Below are positions 55,006-63,769 of a stretch of DNA of 64,000 nt, piece by piece. The notes below the pieces were generated by a model. It was not told the DNA's origin, ran no database searches, and was given only the letters and a program-made list of their open reading frames with translations. Source of the DNA: VRUE01 sp963805455 (GTDB lineage Bacteria > Actinomycetota > Thermoleophilia > Solirubrobacterales > 70-9); NCBI GenBank assembly GCA_963805455.1, contig CAWDUJ010000006.1, positions 248,001-312,000 of the forward strand. The letters run 5' to 3'. Every line of letters starts with the position of its first letter. Position 1 is the stretch's first letter. The position numbers and the translations under genes are program-made.

Positions 55006-55877
55006 CGCTGGGCTTTGGAGACGGCGGCGGCGCCCCGCTCGTCAGCCGCCGACTCGATCTCGCGGGTGACCGAGGTCGGGTCCTGGTGGCTCTCGAGGCG
55101 CCGGTCGAGGAGCGGGTTGAGGAGCCCGCGGAAGGCCGAGACGTAGCGCCACCAGCGCGGGGCGAATATCCGCGGCGAGCGCTCTTCGATCCCCCGTACG
55201 ACCGCCGCCGCCGCCTCGCCGGGCGCGATCCGCCTGTTCATAAACGGCGGCAGCTTGTTCTGGAGCCGGTCGAAGTGCTCCTGCTCGGAGGCGTCCTGGA
55301 CCATCTTCGTGTCGACCCAGCCGAAGTAGGCGACGCTGGCGCTGGCGCCCAGCGGCGTCAGCTCGGCCCGCAGCGAACGGCCGAGAGACTCGACCCCGGA
55401 CTTGGCGGCGGCGTAGGGGCTGTTGAGCAGCCCGTTGACGAAGGCGTAGACGGAGGAGACGACGACGACGTGGCCGTGCCGCTCGACGATCTCCGGAAGG
55501 GCCGCCCGGACCGTGCGCCAGACGCCCAGCATGTCGACGGCGAAGACCCGTTCCCATTCCTCGCCCGCCATCCCCCTCGCGGTCGCCAGCTTTACCGGGG
55601 CGATCCCGGCGTTGGCGACGACGACGTCGAGGCCGCCGAAGCGCTCGACCGTCTCCGCCACCGCGCTCATCATCGCCCCGTCGTCGGTGACGTCGGCGCC
55701 GATCCCGATCGTCCGCTCGCCGATCCGCTCGGCCGACTCGCGCGCCTGCTCGGGGTCGAGGTCGAGGACCGCGACCGAGGCGCCACGCATCTGCAGCTGC
55801 CGCGCGGTCTCGTAGCCGATGCCGCGGGCCGCTCCGGTGACGAGCGCCACCTTTCCGTTCAGGTCGAAGACCGCCAT
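55002..55877 (-). CDS. Short-chain dehydrogenase/reductase
   Basis: 291 residues from ATG 55877, chosen because TACGCT ends 7 nt upstream; a longer frame reaches 55907. Cofactor motif TGAARGIGYETARQL, VLDLDPE (Asp, NAD preference), NAGIAPV, the catalytic Ser in VVVVSSVYAF and YAAAKSG are present. The C-terminal part (FAPRWWRYVSAFRGLLNPLL) is typical of membrane-associated SDRs acting on lipids or steroids. It overlaps the dehydrogenase gene by 4 nt, tail to tail. Confidence 0.88.
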   Translation of the reverse strand: MAVFDLNGKVALVTGAARGIGYETARQLQMRGASVAVLDLDPEQARESAERIGERTIGIGADVTDDGAMMSAVAETVERFGGLDVVVANAGIAPVKLATARGMAGEEWERVFAVDMLGVWRTVRAALPEIVERHGHVVVVSSVYAFVNGLLNSPYAAAKSGVESLGRSLRAELTPLGASASVAYFGWVDTKMVQDASEQEHFDRLQNKLPPFMNRRIAPGEAAAAVVRGIEERSPRIFAPRWWRYVSAFRGLLNPLLDRRLESHQDPTSVTREIESAADERGAAAVSKAQR

Positions 55878-55920
55878 CAGCGGCAGCGTATTGGTCGGAG
55901 GGCGCAATTAGGGTGGAGTC

Positions 55921-56511
55921 GTGTCGGTCGAGTCCGCCTACATCGAGTTCGCGGAGGCGCGTGGCCTCGAGCAGATCGGCCAACTCGACGCCGGCCCGCT
56001 GACGCCGCTCCTGGTCGAGTCGAAGTCCTGCCGCCTTCAGCCGGCGGTCCGCGGCCGCTTCTCGGGAGCGGCCACAGGAGTCGCCGGCCAGCTCTCCTAT
56101 ACCCGCAACAAGACCTTCCGATTCAACGTCGCCCTGACCCAGGTGCCGGCGTCGACGGCGTTCGCGCCGCGCGTCTTCTGCATTCGGCAGGGGCGCCGGA
56201 CCCGCGACGACGAGTTCTATGGGTTCGAGGCGCGCGACTCAAAACTGTGGACGGAGAGCGCCGCCCTCAGCGAGCGCTACCTGGTCAGCACCAGCCCGTT
56301 CCAGGACCAGAACTGGCTGCGGCAGCTGTTCGCGCCGGGGTTCATCGACTGGCTCACCACCGAGCCGCCGGGCGATTTCTCCTTCGAGCTCGCCTACGGC
56401 GCCCTGCTCGGCAGCATCGAGGAGGACGAGCCGACGCCGGCTTCGCTGGCGGCGCTCTGGGATGCCACCGCGCACGTTGCCGAGCGGATCGGGAAGGAGT
56501 GCGAGGAGTAG
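55921..56511 (+). CDS. Conserved protein of unknown function
   Basis: 196 residues from GTG 55921; TAGGGT ends 6 nt upstream. No signal peptide or membrane helix. Segments such as LVESKSCRLQPAVRGRFSGA, GQLSYTRNKTFRFNVALTQV and FQDQNWLRQLFAPGFIDWL point to a mostly beta N-terminus and helical C-terminus. No family recognised. It is followed after 4 nt by the small membrane protein gene. Confidence 0.7.
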   Translation: MSVESAYIEFAEARGLEQIGQLDAGPLTPLLVESKSCRLQPAVRGRFSGAATGVAGQLSYTRNKTFRFNVALTQVPASTAFAPRVFCIRQGRRTRDDEFYGFEARDSKLWTESAALSERYLVSTSPFQDQNWLRQLFAPGFIDWLTTEPPGDFSFELAYGALLGSIEEDEPTPASLAALWDATAHVAERIGKECEE

Positions 56512-56515
56512 CGCG

Positions 56516-56952
56516 ATGACGATGCAGATGAACCGCACAGGGGTCTTCCTGCTCGCCTTCTTCGGGCTCTTCGGGCTGGCGATGATCGTCGCCCCGATCT
56601 CCGGCGAAGCGGGGTGGATCCTGAAATCGATCGGCGTCATCTGGCTGCTGGTGACGATCGGGCTCTACGTCTTCTCGCGCCGCCAGAAGAAAAAGGCCGC
56701 CCATCAGGACTGGGTCTTCCAGAACGGGCTCAAGCCTCGGCGACTGTGCTTGACGCGTCGAGCCGCGGGACCGTCAACGAGATGCCGGTGATGAAGCTCA
56801 CCCTCGACCTCGACCTGCCGGGCGTCGGCCACCGCCAGGTCAGGCGGCGCGAGCTGATGTCTGTCTTCGCCGCAAACCGGGTCGCTCCCGGCCTGGTCCT
56901 GCCGGTCCGCGTCAACCCCGAGGACCACGAGGACTTCATCCTCGTCTGGTAG
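56516..56952 (+). pseudogene. Small membrane protein with C-terminal beta domain, one frameshift
   Basis: The first frame from ATG 56516 encodes two membrane helices (VFLLAFFGLFGLAMIVAPI, GWILKSIGVIWLLVTIGLYVF) and a basic stretch, ending QNGLK. Near 56733 the frame changes, and the other frame continues ASATVLDASSRGTVNEMPVM, LTLDLDLPG and PVRVNPEDHEDFILVW, ending at 56952. Together they make a usual 145-residue protein seen in many actinobacteria (two helices plus a small OB-like domain). One G appears missing (AAGCC where AAGGCC is expected), so this may be an assembly error. Confidence 0.55.
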
Positions 56953-56993
56953 CCGGGCAGCCGTCCTCTGCCTCGGCGCTAGATTCCCCTTCC

Positions 56994-59900
56994 ATGCCCG
57001 GATTCCGAGCGGTAGACCCAAAGCAGTCCTTCCCCGAGCTCGAGGAGCGGATCCTCGCGCGCTGGGCCGAGCGCGACGTCTTCCACCGATCGCTGGAGAA
57101 CCGCGCCGAGGCCCCGGTCTGGAGCTTCTACGAGGGGCCGCCGACCGCCAACGGCCGCCCCGGCTCCCACCACGTGCTCGCCCGCGTCTTCAAGGACATC
57201 TACCCCCGCTACCGCTCGATGCGCGGCTACAGGGTCCCACGCAAGGCGGGGTGGGACTGCCACGGCCTCCCGGTCGAGCTCGAGGTCGAAAAGGAGCTCG
57301 GGATCACCTCCAAGCAGGAGGTCGAGGACTACGGCATCGCCGAGTTCAACGCGCGCTGCCGGGCCTCTGTCTTCGAGTACGTCGAGGAGTGGAACCGGCT
57401 GACCGAGCGGATCGGGTTCTGGATCGACCTCGAGGACCCCTACGTCACCCTCGACGATGACTACATCGAGTCGGTCTGGTGGTCGCTGCGCAAACTCTGG
57501 GACTCCGAGCTCCTCTACGAGGGCCACAAGGTCGTCCCCTACTGCCCGCGCTGCGGCACCGCCCTCTCCTCGCACGAGGTCGCGCTCGGCTACGAGGACA
57601 TCTCGGATCCCTCGATCTTCGTGAAATTTCCGCTCCAACCCCCCGCCGCCCCCGGACGCGGGAGCGGGGGCCGATCCATATCTGATTCCTTGGCCCCCGC
57701 GGGAGCAGAGGAGGTGGCGGAATATTTGCTTGTTTGGACCACCACCCCGTGGACCCTGCCCGGCAACGAGGCCGTCGCGGTGGCGCCGGAGGTCACCTAC
57801 GTTCGGGCGAAGCTCGACGACGAGACGCTGATCGTCGCCGCGCCCCTCCTTGAGCGCGTGCTCGGCGGGGAGGCCGAGATCCTCGACACATTCCCGGGGT
57901 CGGACCTGGTCGGCCGCCGCTACAGGGGCCCTGTTTTCAACCTCACCGATCGCGAGGAGGGCGGGTTTCCGATCGTCGCCGGCGATTTCGTGACCACCGA
58001 GGACGGGACCGGCCTCGTCCACATCGCCCCGGCCTTCGGCGAGGACGACTACGCGGTCGCCGCCGAGAACGGGATCTTCGACCCGACCAAGCACACGACG
58101 CTCTACAACCCGGTCGCCCCCGACGGCAAGTTCGACAACCGGGTCGTCGGGTTCGAGGGACGTTTCGTCAAGGACCCGGAGGTGACCAGGGGCTTGATCG
58201 ACGACCTCGCCGAGCGCGGCCTGCTGTTCCGCGAGCAGGTCTACGAGCACGCCTACCCGCATTGCTGGCGGTGCGGCACCCCGCTCCTCTACTACGCGAA
58301 GTCGAGCTGGTACGTCGCGACCGCGGGCAAACGCGACGATCTGCTCGCCAACAACGAGCAGATCGGGTGGCATCCCGAGCACATCAAGCATGGCCGGTTC
58401 GGCAAATGGCTCGAGAACAACGTCGACTGGGCGCTCTCCCGCGACCGCTACTGGGGGACGCCGCTGCCAATCTGGGAGTGCGGCGGCGAGGACTGCCATG
58501 AGCGCGCCTGCATCGGCTCGGTCGCCGAACTCCGCGAGCGCGCGGGCGGCGACGTCCCCGACGACCTCCACCGCCCCTACATCGACGACGTCGTCATGCC
58601 CTGCGGGAAATGCGGCGGCGAGATGCGTCGGGTCGATTCGGTGATCGACACCTGGTACGACAGCGGCGCGATGCCGTTCGCGCAGTTCCACTACCCGTTC
58701 GAGAACGAGGAGCAGTTCGAGGAGCGCTTCCCGGCCGACTTCATCTGCGAGGCGATCGACCAGACCCGCGGCTGGTTTTACACCCTGCTGGCCGAGTCGA
58801 CCCTCCTGTTCGACTCATCGAGCTATCGCAACTGCGTCTGCCTCGGGCTGATCCTCGACCCCGAGGGGCAGAAGATGTCGAAGAGCCGCGGCAACGTGGT
58901 CGAGCCCTGGGACGTGATCTCCACCCACGGCGCCGACGCCTTCCGCTGGTACTACCTGACCTCGCAGCAGCCCTGGTCGGGGTACCGGTTCTCGGTCGAG
59001 ACGGTGGGCGAGTCGGTCCGCCAGTTCCTCCTCACCCTCTGGAACACCTACTCGTTCTGGGTCCTCTATGCGAACGCCGAGGGCCTCGGCCCCTCGGACT
59101 TCGCCGAGGAGCCGGATGCGGCGGGGACCGACCTCGACAGGTGGGTCATCTCGAGGCTCCAGAGCGTCGTCGCGAGGGTCACCGAGCTGATGGACGACTT
59201 CGACTGCACGGCGGCCGGCCGGGAGATCGCGGCGTTCGTCGAGCAGCTCTCGAACTGGTACGTGCGGCTCTCGCGCCGGCGGTTTTGGGATGGGGACCGG
59301 GCCGCCTTCGCGACCCTGCGTCACTGCCTGCTCGAGACCTCGGCGATGCTGGCGCCGTTCACACCGTTCCTCGCAGAAGAGATCCACCTCAACCTCGCCG
59401 GCGGCGAGGGAGAGGCGTTCGACGCGCTGCCCGACTCGGTCCACCTCCGCGACTACCCGGAGGCCAATCCCGCCATCGCCGACCCCGACCTCGAGTCGGC
59501 GATGGACGCGGTCCGCCTCACCGTCGAGCTCGGCCGCGCCGCCCGCGCCCAGGCGAAGGCCAAGGTGCGCCAGCCGCTGCGCCGCGCGGTGATCGTCGCC
59601 AACGACGCCGAGCGCGCGGCGATCTCGGCTCGCGCCGACCTCGTCACCGCCGAGCTCAATGTCAAGGAGCTCGACTTCGTCTCCGAGGAGGCGGAGCTGG
59701 TCAGCTATTCCGTCAAGCCCAACTACCGTGCCCTCGGCCCCCGGTTCGGGAAGCGGATGCCGCAGGTCGCCGCGGCGATCGGCTCGCTCGACGCCGAGCA
59801 CGTCGCCGCGGTGATGGCGGATGGGGGGGAGATTGGGATCAACATCGACGGCGACGAGCACACGATCAGCCCCGACGAGGTGACGCTCGCGCTGCAGCCC

Positions 59901-60227
59901 CTCGAGGGCTACGAGGTCGAGGCCGAGGCCGGGCACGCGGTCGCGCTCCAGCTCGAGCTCGACGACGAGTTGCTCCGCGAGGGCCTCGCCCGCGAGATCG
60001 TCCACGCGGTGCAGAACGCGCGCAAGGAGGCGGGGCTCGACATCACCGACCGGATCGAGCTGACCCTGGGGGGCGACACCGACCTGGTCGAGGCCGCCCG
60101 CGAGCACCAGGCCTACCTCGCCGGCGAGGTGCTCGCCACCTCGGTCGCCTACGACGGCGCCGACGGTGCGGCAGCGTCGATCGACGGCCGCGATCTGCGG
60201 ATCATGGTCAGGGCGGTCGACAGGTGA
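56994..60227 (+). CDS. ileS: Isoleucyl-tRNA synthetase with an in-frame palindromic-element insertion
   Basis: 1077 residues. It charges tRNA-Ile. The HIGH-equivalent lies in NGRPGSHHVL (about residue 52), the zinc-type YCPRCGTALSSHE, the editing-domain start WTTTPWTLPGNEAVAV, DQTRGWFYTL and KMSKSRGNV (about 627) are present. The anticodon-binding part ends normally. Between FVKFPL and YLLVWTTTPWT lie about 25 extra residues (218-242, PGRGSGGRSISDSLAPAGAE) encoded by the 74-bp repeat copy at 57645-57718; other IleS proteins have only a few residues here. TAGATT ends 8 nt before ATG, so it is probably leaderless. Confidence 0.96.
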   Translation: MPGFRAVDPKQSFPELEERILARWAERDVFHRSLENRAEAPVWSFYEGPPTANGRPGSHHVLARVFKDIYPRYRSMRGYRVPRKAGWDCHGLPVELEVEKELGITSKQEVEDYGIAEFNARCRASVFEYVEEWNRLTERIGFWIDLEDPYVTLDDDYIESVWWSLRKLWDSELLYEGHKVVPYCPRCGTALSSHEVALGYEDISDPSIFVKFPLQPPAAPGRGSGGRSISDSLAPAGAEEVAEYLLVWTTTPWTLPGNEAVAVAPEVTYVRAKLDDETLIVAAPLLERVLGGEAEILDTFPGSDLVGRRYRGPVFNLTDREEGGFPIVAGDFVTTEDGTGLVHIAPAFGEDDYAVAAENGIFDPTKHTTLYNPVAPDGKFDNRVVGFEGRFVKDPEVTRGLIDDLAERGLLFREQVYEHAYPHCWRCGTPLLYYAKSSWYVATAGKRDDLLANNEQIGWHPEHIKHGRFGKWLENNVDWALSRDRYWGTPLPIWECGGEDCHERACIGSVAELRERAGGDVPDDLHRPYIDDVVMPCGKCGGEMRRVDSVIDTWYDSGAMPFAQFHYPFENEEQFEERFPADFICEAIDQTRGWFYTLLAESTLLFDSSSYRNCVCLGLILDPEGQKMSKSRGNVVEPWDVISTHGADAFRWYYLTSQQPWSGYRFSVETVGESVRQFLLTLWNTYSFWVLYANAEGLGPSDFAEEPDAAGTDLDRWVISRLQSVVARVTELMDDFDCTAAGREIAAFVEQLSNWYVRLSRRRFWDGDRAAFATLRHCLLETSAMLAPFTPFLAEEIHLNLAGGEGEAFDALPDSVHLRDYPEANPAIADPDLESAMDAVRLTVELGRAARAQAKAKVRQPLRRAVIVANDAERAAISARADLVTAELNVKELDFVSEEAELVSYSVKPNYRALGPRFGKRMPQVAAAIGSLDAEHVAAVMADGGEIGINIDGDEHTISPDEVTLALQPLEGYEVEAEAGHAVALQLELDDELLREGLAREIVHAVQNARKEAGLDITDRIELTLGGDTDLVEAAREHQAYLAGEVLATSVAYDGADGAAASIDGRDLRIMVRAVDR
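57645..57718 (+). repeat. 74-bp palindromic element, copy inside ileS
   Basis: Outer arms GCCGCC/GGTGGC (one G-T pair), small arm CCCG-GACG-CGGG, larger arm GGGGGCC (57666-57672) with GGCCCCC (57692-57698). About 80% identical to 42050-42124 by hand count. It starts exactly at codon 218 of ileS, keeps the frame open and lies on the same strand orientation as the ychF-side copy. Confidence 0.7.
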
Positions 60228-60916
60228 TGGACCGGGGCAATCCCGGAGAGGCTCCGCTGGCGCGACTCGACCGCGACCGCGACTCGGTCCGCGCCCAGAT
60301 CCTGGCCACCGAGCACTGGAGCCTGCTATCCGCTCGGAGCATGGGCTACAACGAGATCTTCAGCCGGGCGGGGATGCTTCTGACGATCGTCTCGGCGACG
60401 GTGGTCGCCCTCGCCCTGATCGGCCAGGCCACCGACTTCGGGTCCGACTTTCGCGTCTTCTCGATCCTGCTGTTGCCGCTGGTGCTGCTGGTGGGGCTGA
60501 CGACCTTCGTTCGCGTTGCGGACGTCAGCATCGAAGACGTCGCGATCGTCGCCGGAATGAATCGCCTCCGCCATGCGTATGTCGAGATCGCGCCCGAGCT
60601 CGAGCCCTACTTCGTCACCGGCACCACCGATGACGAGGAGGGAGTGTTGAAAACCCTCGGACACAGCCTGCCTATCGAGGTCGGCGGCGTCAGGGTGATC
60701 GCCGCGCTGCCGGTCCTGGTCGGGCTGATCGACGCCGTCGTCGCCGGCGTTCTCGCCGCTCTCGTGATCCAGGCGATTGGGGGCGGCGACGTGATCATCC
60801 TCGTCCTCGGCTTCCTAACCTCGATCGGCGTCTCGCTCCTGCTCGCCCGCTCATTCTTCGCGCGGATCGAGAAGATCCGCGACGTCAACCGGCCGCTGTT
60901 CCCGACCGGGACCTAG
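60227..60916 (+). CDS. Membrane protein of unknown function
   Basis: 229 residues from ATG 60227, overlapping the ileS stop by one base; GTG 60224 is possible. Helices are LLTIVSATVVALALIGQ, ILLLPLVLLVGLTTFV and two near the C-terminus (LVGLIDAVVAGVLAALVIQA, IILVLGFLTSIGVSLLL). The N-terminal EHWSLLSARSMGYNEIFSRA is reminiscent of a group of actinobacterial membrane proteins; function unknown. Its stop codon is shared in CTAG with the stop of the convergent tautomerase gene. Confidence 0.8.
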   Translation: MDRGNPGEAPLARLDRDRDSVRAQILATEHWSLLSARSMGYNEIFSRAGMLLTIVSATVVALALIGQATDFGSDFRVFSILLLPLVLLVGLTTFVRVADVSIEDVAIVAGMNRLRHAYVEIAPELEPYFVTGTTDDEEGVLKTLGHSLPIEVGGVRVIAALPVLVGLIDAVVAGVLAALVIQAIGGGDVIILVLGFLTSIGVSLLLARSFFARIEKIRDVNRPLFPTGT

Positions 60917-61092
60917 CCGTCAGCAGGCTCGCCGATGATGAAGTCCGATTTCGCGGAATCGGAGAACTTCACCCAGCAGTGCTCCGGCGGGACCCCGGCG
61001 ACCTCGATCAGGGCCGATTCGATCCGTTTCGCGATCTCGGCCTTCTGCTCATCGGTGCGTCCCTCATACCAATGGACCTGTACGAAGGGCAT
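60913..61092 (-). CDS. 4-oxalocrotonate tautomerase-like protein
   Basis: 59 residues (MPFVQVHWYEGRTDEQK at the start). Pro1, the catalytic base after Met removal, is present, and the beta-alpha-beta length fits the 4-OT subgroup; EIAKRIESALIEV is the helix. It would tautomerise enol/keto acids; substrate unknown. It lies 10 nt downstream of trxA on the same strand. Confidence 0.85.
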   Translation of the reverse strand: MPFVQVHWYEGRTDEQKAEIAKRIESALIEVAGVPPEHCWVKFSDSAKSDFIIGEPADG

Positions 61093-61102
61093 TGCCCGGT
61101 CC

Positions 61103-61429
<327 letters not shown>

Positions 61430-61469
61430 AGAGATCGATCTCCTGGGTTCGCGGATTTGTCAGCCCTCA

Positions 61470-61486
61470 ATACTTCAAAAAGTATA
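61470..61486 (-). promoter_or_regulatory. trxA -10 box within a palindrome
   Basis: ATACTT (61470-61475) and AAGTAT (61480-61485) form an inverted repeat with a 4-nt loop; the minus-strand -10 box TATACT is 61481-61486. A regulator bound here would control trxA and could affect the divergent polX, whose -10 TATTTT is at 61520-61525. Confidence 0.4.
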
Positions 61487-61532
61487 GCGACGCCCCTGCG
61501 GGCCAACCAGAGGCTCTCCTATTTTGACGAGT

Positions 61533-63254
61533 ATGACCAACGCTGAGATCGCCGCGGCCCTAGAAGAGCTGGGGGTGCTGTACGAGCTCGACGGCGCCGT
61601 CAAATACAGGGTGCTCGCCTACAGCACGGCGGCGAAGGCGATCCGCGAAAGCCCGGTCTCGGTCACCGAGCTGGCCGCTGCCGGGAGGGCGACGGAGATC
61701 CCCGGCGTCGGCGAGACCCTGGCGGGGAAAATCAACACCCTGATCGAGACCGGCGAGATCCCGGCCGCCGAGAAGCTGAAGGCGAAGTTCCCGCCGTCGC
61801 TGATCGAGGTCACGCGGGTCCCGGGTCTCGGCGCCAAAACCGCGCGCCGCCTCTTCGACGAACTTGGGATCACGACCCTCGACGAGCTGAAGGAGGCGGC
61901 CGAGGAGCAGCGGATCCGCGACCTGAAAGGGCTCGGGGCGAAGGTCGAGGAAAACGTGCTGGCGGCGATGGAGCGCCTGGGCGAGCCCGGCGAGGGGACG
62001 GGGCGGGTCCTGCTCTCCGCGGTCCGGCCGGTCGCCGAGGAGCTGGCGGCGGCGCTTCGAGACCATCCCGGCGCCCACCGGGTCGAGGTCGCGGGCTCGG
62101 CCCGGCGCTGGGCCGAGACCTGCAAGGACATCGACCTGATCGCGACGGCGGAGGAGCCGGCGGCGCTGGCCGAGCACCTCGCGTCGCACTCGCTGATCGC
62201 GTCCTCCGGCACCGCCGGGCCGAACGGGGTCAGGGCCCAGACCCACAACGGGATCTCGGTCGACCTGCGGATCGTCGCCCCGGAGGCGTTCGGCAACCTG
62301 CTCCAGCACTTCACCGGTTCCGCGGCCCACAACGTGGCGCTGCGCGAAGAGGCCGTCGGAAGGGGCCTCTCGGTCTCAGAGCACGGGATCACCGACACCG
62401 GGAGCGGCAAGGTCGACCTCTGCGAGACCGAGGAGGGCGTCTACGAGCGCCTTGGCTACCCCTACATCGTGCCGGAGCTGCGTGAGGGAAGGGGGGAGCT
62501 GAAGGCCGCCCGTGAAGGAAAGCTGCCGGACCTGGTCGCCGTCGAGGACATCCGCGGCGACCTTCACTGCCACACGACCCTCTCCGACGGGCGCAACACC
62601 CTGGAGGAGATGGCCGCCGCCGGCCGCGAGCGCGGCTACGCCTACATGGCGATCACCGATCACTCGGCGAGCCACGGCTTCGGCGACCACGTCACCGCCG
62701 AGCGGCTGCGGCAGCGGATCGAGGAAATCCGTGCCTGGAACGAGGGCAAACGGGGGTTCCGCCTGCTCTCCGGCTCGGAGATCAACATCGGGCTCGACGG
62801 CTCGCTCGACTACCCCGACGACCTCGTCGCCGAGCTCGACTGGGTTGTCGCCAGCGTCCACACGTCGTTCTCGATTTCCGAAAAGGAGATGACCGCCCGG
62901 GTGATCGCGGCGATCGAGAACCCGAACGTCAACTGCATCGGCCACCTGACCGGACGCCTGATCGGGCGCCGGGAGCCCTACGGGATCGATGTCGAGGCGG
63001 TCGCCGAGGCGGCGGCGGGGACGGGGACGATGCTGGAGATCAACGGCAACCCGAACCGCCGCGACCTCTCCGAGCACCACGCCCGCCTCGCGGTCGATGC
63101 GGGGGCGACGATCGTCCTCAACACCGACGCCCACGGCGTCGACACGCTCGACAACGTCGCCTACGCGGCCGCGACGGCGCGCCGGGCATGGTTGACGCCG
63201 AAGGACATCGCCAACACCCGGGGCTGGCGCGAGTTCAAGCGATTCTTGAGCTAG
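61533..63254 (+). CDS. polX: DNA polymerase X family protein with PHP domain
   Basis: 573 residues from ATG 61533; TATTTT ends 7 nt upstream, and TTG 61524 would fall inside that box. N-terminal helix-hairpin-helix repeats (EIPGVGETLAGKINTLI, RVPGLGAKTARRLFDELG), the polymerase palm with CKDIDLIAT (metal Asp pair) and VDLRIV, then the PHP domain from about residue 343 (RGDLHCHTTLSDGRN, YMAITDHSASHG, VVASVHTSF, LNTDAHGVDTLDN). Bacterial PolX fills gaps in base-excision repair; the PHP part is a 3'-5' exonuclease/phosphodiesterase. It overlaps the convergent membrane gene by 20 nt. Confidence 0.95.
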   Translation: MTNAEIAAALEELGVLYELDGAVKYRVLAYSTAAKAIRESPVSVTELAAAGRATEIPGVGETLAGKINTLIETGEIPAAEKLKAKFPPSLIEVTRVPGLGAKTARRLFDELGITTLDELKEAAEEQRIRDLKGLGAKVEENVLAAMERLGEPGEGTGRVLLSAVRPVAEELAAALRDHPGAHRVEVAGSARRWAETCKDIDLIATAEEPAALAEHLASHSLIASSGTAGPNGVRAQTHNGISVDLRIVAPEAFGNLLQHFTGSAAHNVALREEAVGRGLSVSEHGITDTGSGKVDLCETEEGVYERLGYPYIVPELREGRGELKAAREGKLPDLVAVEDIRGDLHCHTTLSDGRNTLEEMAAAGRERGYAYMAITDHSASHGFGDHVTAERLRQRIEEIRAWNEGKRGFRLLSGSEINIGLDGSLDYPDDLVAELDWVVASVHTSFSISEKEMTARVIAAIENPNVNCIGHLTGRLIGRREPYGIDVEAVAEAAAGTGTMLEINGNPNRRDLSEHHARLAVDAGATIVLNTDAHGVDTLDNVAYAAATARRAWLTPKDIANTRGWREFKRFLS

Positions 63255-63765
63255 GGCCCTCGAGGCGGTCGCTCCGCAGCCCGGGGGTCCGGACCAGCTC
63301 GATCGGGCGTAGGGCGGAGTTGGGGACGACGTAGAACTTGACCCCGTCGCGCTGCTCGACTCCGAGCACCGCCGCCTCGTGGGTCCGCAGCGAGAGCGCC
63401 GCGAGGAGCGCGAAGCCTGCGCCGACCGCGGCGACTCCGGGATAGAGGACGCCGAGGATCCCGGCGGCGAGCGCCGTCACCCCGATCGGCCAGAGCCGGA
63501 CCAGGGCAATCCGCGCCGGCGTCTCGTCGGGCAGCGCGGTCGCCGTTTTGGCCCGGGCGAGGGCGTCGCGCACGCCGTCGGCGGCCCGTTCGGGGCGGCC
63601 GAGCCGGAGCCCGACCAGGAGCGCCGCCAGCCAGAGGACGGCGGAGACGAGGATCGTCCGGGTGTCGGTCTCGCGCCCGGCGCTGATCGCCGTGATCGCG
63701 CCGAGCACGGTCGCCTCGGCCCCGGCGAGGAAGACGGTGGTCCGCAGTAGGTCCGTGTACGGCAT
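63235..63765 (-). CDS. Membrane protein of unknown function
   Basis: 176 residues. Four membrane helices (VFLAGAEATVLGAITAI, ILVSAVLWLAALLVGLRL, LWPIGVTALAAGILGVLYP, VAAVGAGFALLAALSL) and a C-terminal soluble strand region (QRDGVKFYVVPNSALRPIEL). No family recognised. It follows otsB by 4 nt and is probably in its operon. Confidence 0.8.
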   Translation of the reverse strand: MPYTDLLRTTVFLAGAEATVLGAITAISAGRETDTRTILVSAVLWLAALLVGLRLGRPERAADGVRDALARAKTATALPDETPARIALVRLWPIGVTALAAGILGVLYPGVAAVGAGFALLAALSLRTHEAAVLGVEQRDGVKFYVVPNSALRPIELVRTPGLRSDRLEGPSSRIA

Positions 63766-63769
63766 TTCC

